Positions 5,102 to 6,317 of a stretch of DNA of 6,317 nt are shown one piece after another. The translations under genes were made by a program, and so were the position numbers. The notes beneath the pieces were generated by a model, which did not search any database, had not been told where the DNA came from, and was given only the letters and a program-made list of their open reading frames with translations. The stretch covers positions 1 to 6,317 of the forward strand of contig JAOZPY010000170.1 of the NCBI GenBank assembly GCA_029932495.1. Direction: 5' to 3'. Each line of letters starts with the position of its first letter. The first letter of the stretch is position 1. The stretch is from Desulfobacterales bacterium (GTDB taxonomy: Bacteria > Desulfobacterota > Desulfobacteria > Desulfobacterales > JAFDCJ01).

Positions 5102-6210
5102 TTTCCGCCCCGCTGCAGCCATTGTTTGACAAGCCCGGCAACCCGTTTAATTTCAGCTTCCGTTATCCAGGGAAAAAGCGGCAGGGATATCACTTCGGCC
5201 GTGCACTGCTCGGTGACCGGCAGCTGCAGGGGGGCTGTCAGCCGATCGGCAAAAGCAGGCTGGCGATAAAGGGGCAGCGGGTAGTGGATGTTGGTTATGA
5301 CGCCGTTGCTTGCTAAAAAACGGCCGAGGCCCGCGCGATCGGCAACGCGGATGACATACAGGTGATAGACATGGGTGGCGTCCTGCTGTTCGACCGGCAG
5401 CTGCAGGGGCAGGCCGCGCAGCAGCTCATGGTAGATTGCCGCCCATTGACGTCTTTTCTGGTTCCAGGCGTCCAGGTGCTTGAGCTTGACCCTTAAAACA
5501 GCGGCCTGCAGTTCGTCGAGCCGGCTGTTGTGGCCCATGATCAAATGTTCATACCGGCCGCGCTGACCGTAGTTTCTCAGCATGCGGAGCCGGTCAGCCA
5601 GTGCGGCATCGTTGGTGGTGACCATGCCCCCGTCGCCGTAGCAGCCCAGGTTTTTGCTCGGATAGAAACTGAAGCACCCCAGGTCACCAAGGGACCCTGT
5701 TTTTTTCCCCCGATAGTGCGCTCCGTGACTCTGGCAGGCGTCTTCAATGATGAAAAGGTCGTTGTCCCGGGCGATAGCGCCAATGGGTGCCATGTCCGCC
5801 GGTTGCCCGAAAAGGTGCACCGGCACAATCGCCCGGGTCCTGGGAGTTATTTTTTGAGACAGTCTTTCAGGATCCAGGGTATGGAAGTGATCGTCGATGT
5901 CGCAAAAAACAGGCTGGGCGCCTGTGGCGACAATGGCCATGGCGGTGGCTGCGGCCGTATTGGCCACGGTGATCACCTCGTGGCCCGGGCCGATTTCAAG
6001 CGCCCGCAGGGCCAGGTGAAGCGCCGCCATGCCCGAGCCGACCCCCACCGCAAACCGGGTCCCGATGTAAGCGGCAAATTCGCGCTCAAAGGCCTCCACG
6101 TTTTCTCCCAGAACGTAAAAGGCCCTGTCCAGAACTGCGGCCAGGGCGCCATCGATGTCGCTTTTGATGCTCTGGTATTCGCGTTTGAGATCCAGCATGG
6201 GAATCGTCAT
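5098..6210 (-). CDS. DegT/DnrJ/EryC1/StrS-family sugar-nucleotide aminotransferase
   Basis: Predicted 370-residue PLP-dependent enzyme, standard family length. It would convert a keto group on a nucleotide-linked sugar to an amine, usually with glutamate as donor. Motifs from the chosen start: PMLDLKREY (4-12), LGENVEAFEREFAAYIG (34-50), SGMAALHLAL (59-68), VPVHLFGQPADM (129-140), EDACQSHGA (156-164) with the PLP-contacting D157 and Q160, FSFYPSKNLGCYGDGG (180-195) with Schiff-base lysine K186, and HNSRLDELQAA (227-237). The lysine is present, so this is a transaminase and not one of the His-substituted dehydratases. The frame opens at a GTG (6216), but I chose the ATG at 6208-6210, which has GAAGGG at 8 bases; that distance is only 2 for the GTG. 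The PSKNLG-C-x-GDGG loop resembles WbpE-like enzymes, but the sugar (3-amino or 4-amino, UDP or dTDP) cannot be fixed. It is first in a unit with the GT4 gene. Confidence 0.92.
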   Translation of the reverse strand: MTIPMLDLKREYQSIKSDIDGALAAVLDRAFYVLGENVEAFEREFAAYIGTRFAVGVGSGMAALHLALRALEIGPGHEVITVANTAAATAMAIVATGAQPVFCDIDDHFHTLDPERLSQKITPRTRAIVPVHLFGQPADMAPIGAIARDNDLFIIEDACQSHGAHYRGKKTGSLGDLGCFSFYPSKNLGCYGDGGMVTTNDAALADRLRMLRNYGQRGRYEHLIMGHNSRLDELQAAVLRVKLKHLDAWNQKRRQWAAIYHELLRGLPLQLPVEQQDATHVYHLYVIRVADRAGLGRFLASNGVITNIHYPLPLYRQPAFADRLTAPLQLPVTEQCTAEVISLPLFPWITEAEIKRVAGLVKQWLQRGGK

Positions 6211-6218
6211 GACCACAA

Positions 6219-6224
6219 CCCTTC
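6219..6224 (-). promoter_or_regulatory. Ribosome binding site that decides the aminotransferase start
   Basis: The minus strand reads GAAGGG here, 8 bases before the ATG at 6210 and only 2 before the alternative GTG at 6216. The spacing favours the ATG. Confidence 0.6.
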
Positions 6225-6274
6225 ACCCAGTGCCGGGCGTTGTCTTTTGAACCCATAAAAATTGACAGACTTCC

Positions 6275-6309
6275 TTACTTCGACATTCAACATTCGCCAT
6301 TCCTTGTTC
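6275..6309. repeat. Degenerate tandem heptamer repeat (five units)
   Basis: Read on the minus strand, five consecutive 7-base units each begin with GAA: GAACAAG, GAATGGC, GAATGTT, GAATGTC and GAAGTAA. Three share GAATG. The array sits about 65 bases upstream of the aminotransferase start and may continue past the right edge of the window, where GATATTTA follows on the plus strand. Similar GAATGTC-type intergenic repeats are, to my recollection, common in some Desulfobacterales and other environmental genomes. I cannot confirm the family here. No open reading frame or good promoter is recognised in 6217-6317. Confidence 0.55.
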
Positions 6310-6317
6310 GATATTTA

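Noticed and set aside
3974..5269. A 431-codon open frame on the plus strand opposite the GT4 and aminotransferase genes
   Set aside because: It lies antisense to two well-supported genes with clear family motifs, shows no recognisable domain, and long shadow frames are common in GC-rich coding DNA.
5530..6258. A 242-codon plus-strand open frame opposite the aminotransferase gene
   Set aside because: Its translation has no recognisable motif, while the minus-strand frame carries the full PLP-enzyme signature.
6262..6290. TTGACA at 6262-6267 as a rightward promoter
   Set aside because: No acceptable -10 lies 16-18 bases downstream, and nothing downstream in the window is read in that direction.

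Overview
The window looks like a lipopolysaccharide (LPS) biosynthesis segment from a Gram-negative bacterium. The firmest anchors are a Kdo transferase (WaaA/KdtA) and a lipid A-type acyltransferase (LpxL/HtrB superfamily). They are surrounded by three glycosyltransferases and a sugar-nucleotide aminotransferase. Protein style, fairly GC-rich coding sequence and a period-7 intergenic repeat remind me of Desulfobacterota (the former sulfate-reducing Deltaproteobacteria). That placement is an impression, not a measurement.

Layout from left to right: (1) positions 1-273, plus strand: the C-terminal end of a GT2-type glycosyltransferase of the WaaE-like LPS core family, cut by the window edge. 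(2) 293-2688, minus strand: a two-gene unit read right to left, waaA (1405-2688) then a GT4 glycosyltransferase (293-1408), joined by a 4-base ATGA stop/start overlap. (3) 2689-2994: a 306-base divergent intergenic region. It holds a good sigma70-like promoter for waaA, a weaker one facing right, an 18-bp inverted repeat between them, a 10-bp direct repeat, and a 14-bp perfect palindrome just before the ribosome binding site of the next gene. (4) 2995-3969, plus strand: the LpxL-like acyltransferase. (5) 3992-6210, minus strand: a second two-gene unit, a DegT/DnrJ/EryC1/StrS aminotransferase (5098-6210) then a second GT4 glycosyltransferase (3992-5101), again joined by an ATGA overlap. (6) 6211-6317: an upstream region ending in a tandem array of degenerate 7-base units.

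How the genes fit together (inference from families): WaaA adds Kdo to the lipid A precursor. The LpxL-like enzyme would then add a secondary acyl chain to the Kdo-bearing precursor. The GT2 and GT4 enzymes would extend the core or O-antigen. The aminotransferase would make an amino sugar nucleotide, possibly the donor for the GT4 coupled to it. I see no clearly new system. The most interesting items are the regulatory architecture between waaA and the acyltransferase, the heptamer repeat array at the right edge, and an altered E-x7-E motif in the second GT4. The gaps at 274-292 and 3970-3991 lie between convergent genes and hold no convincing terminator.
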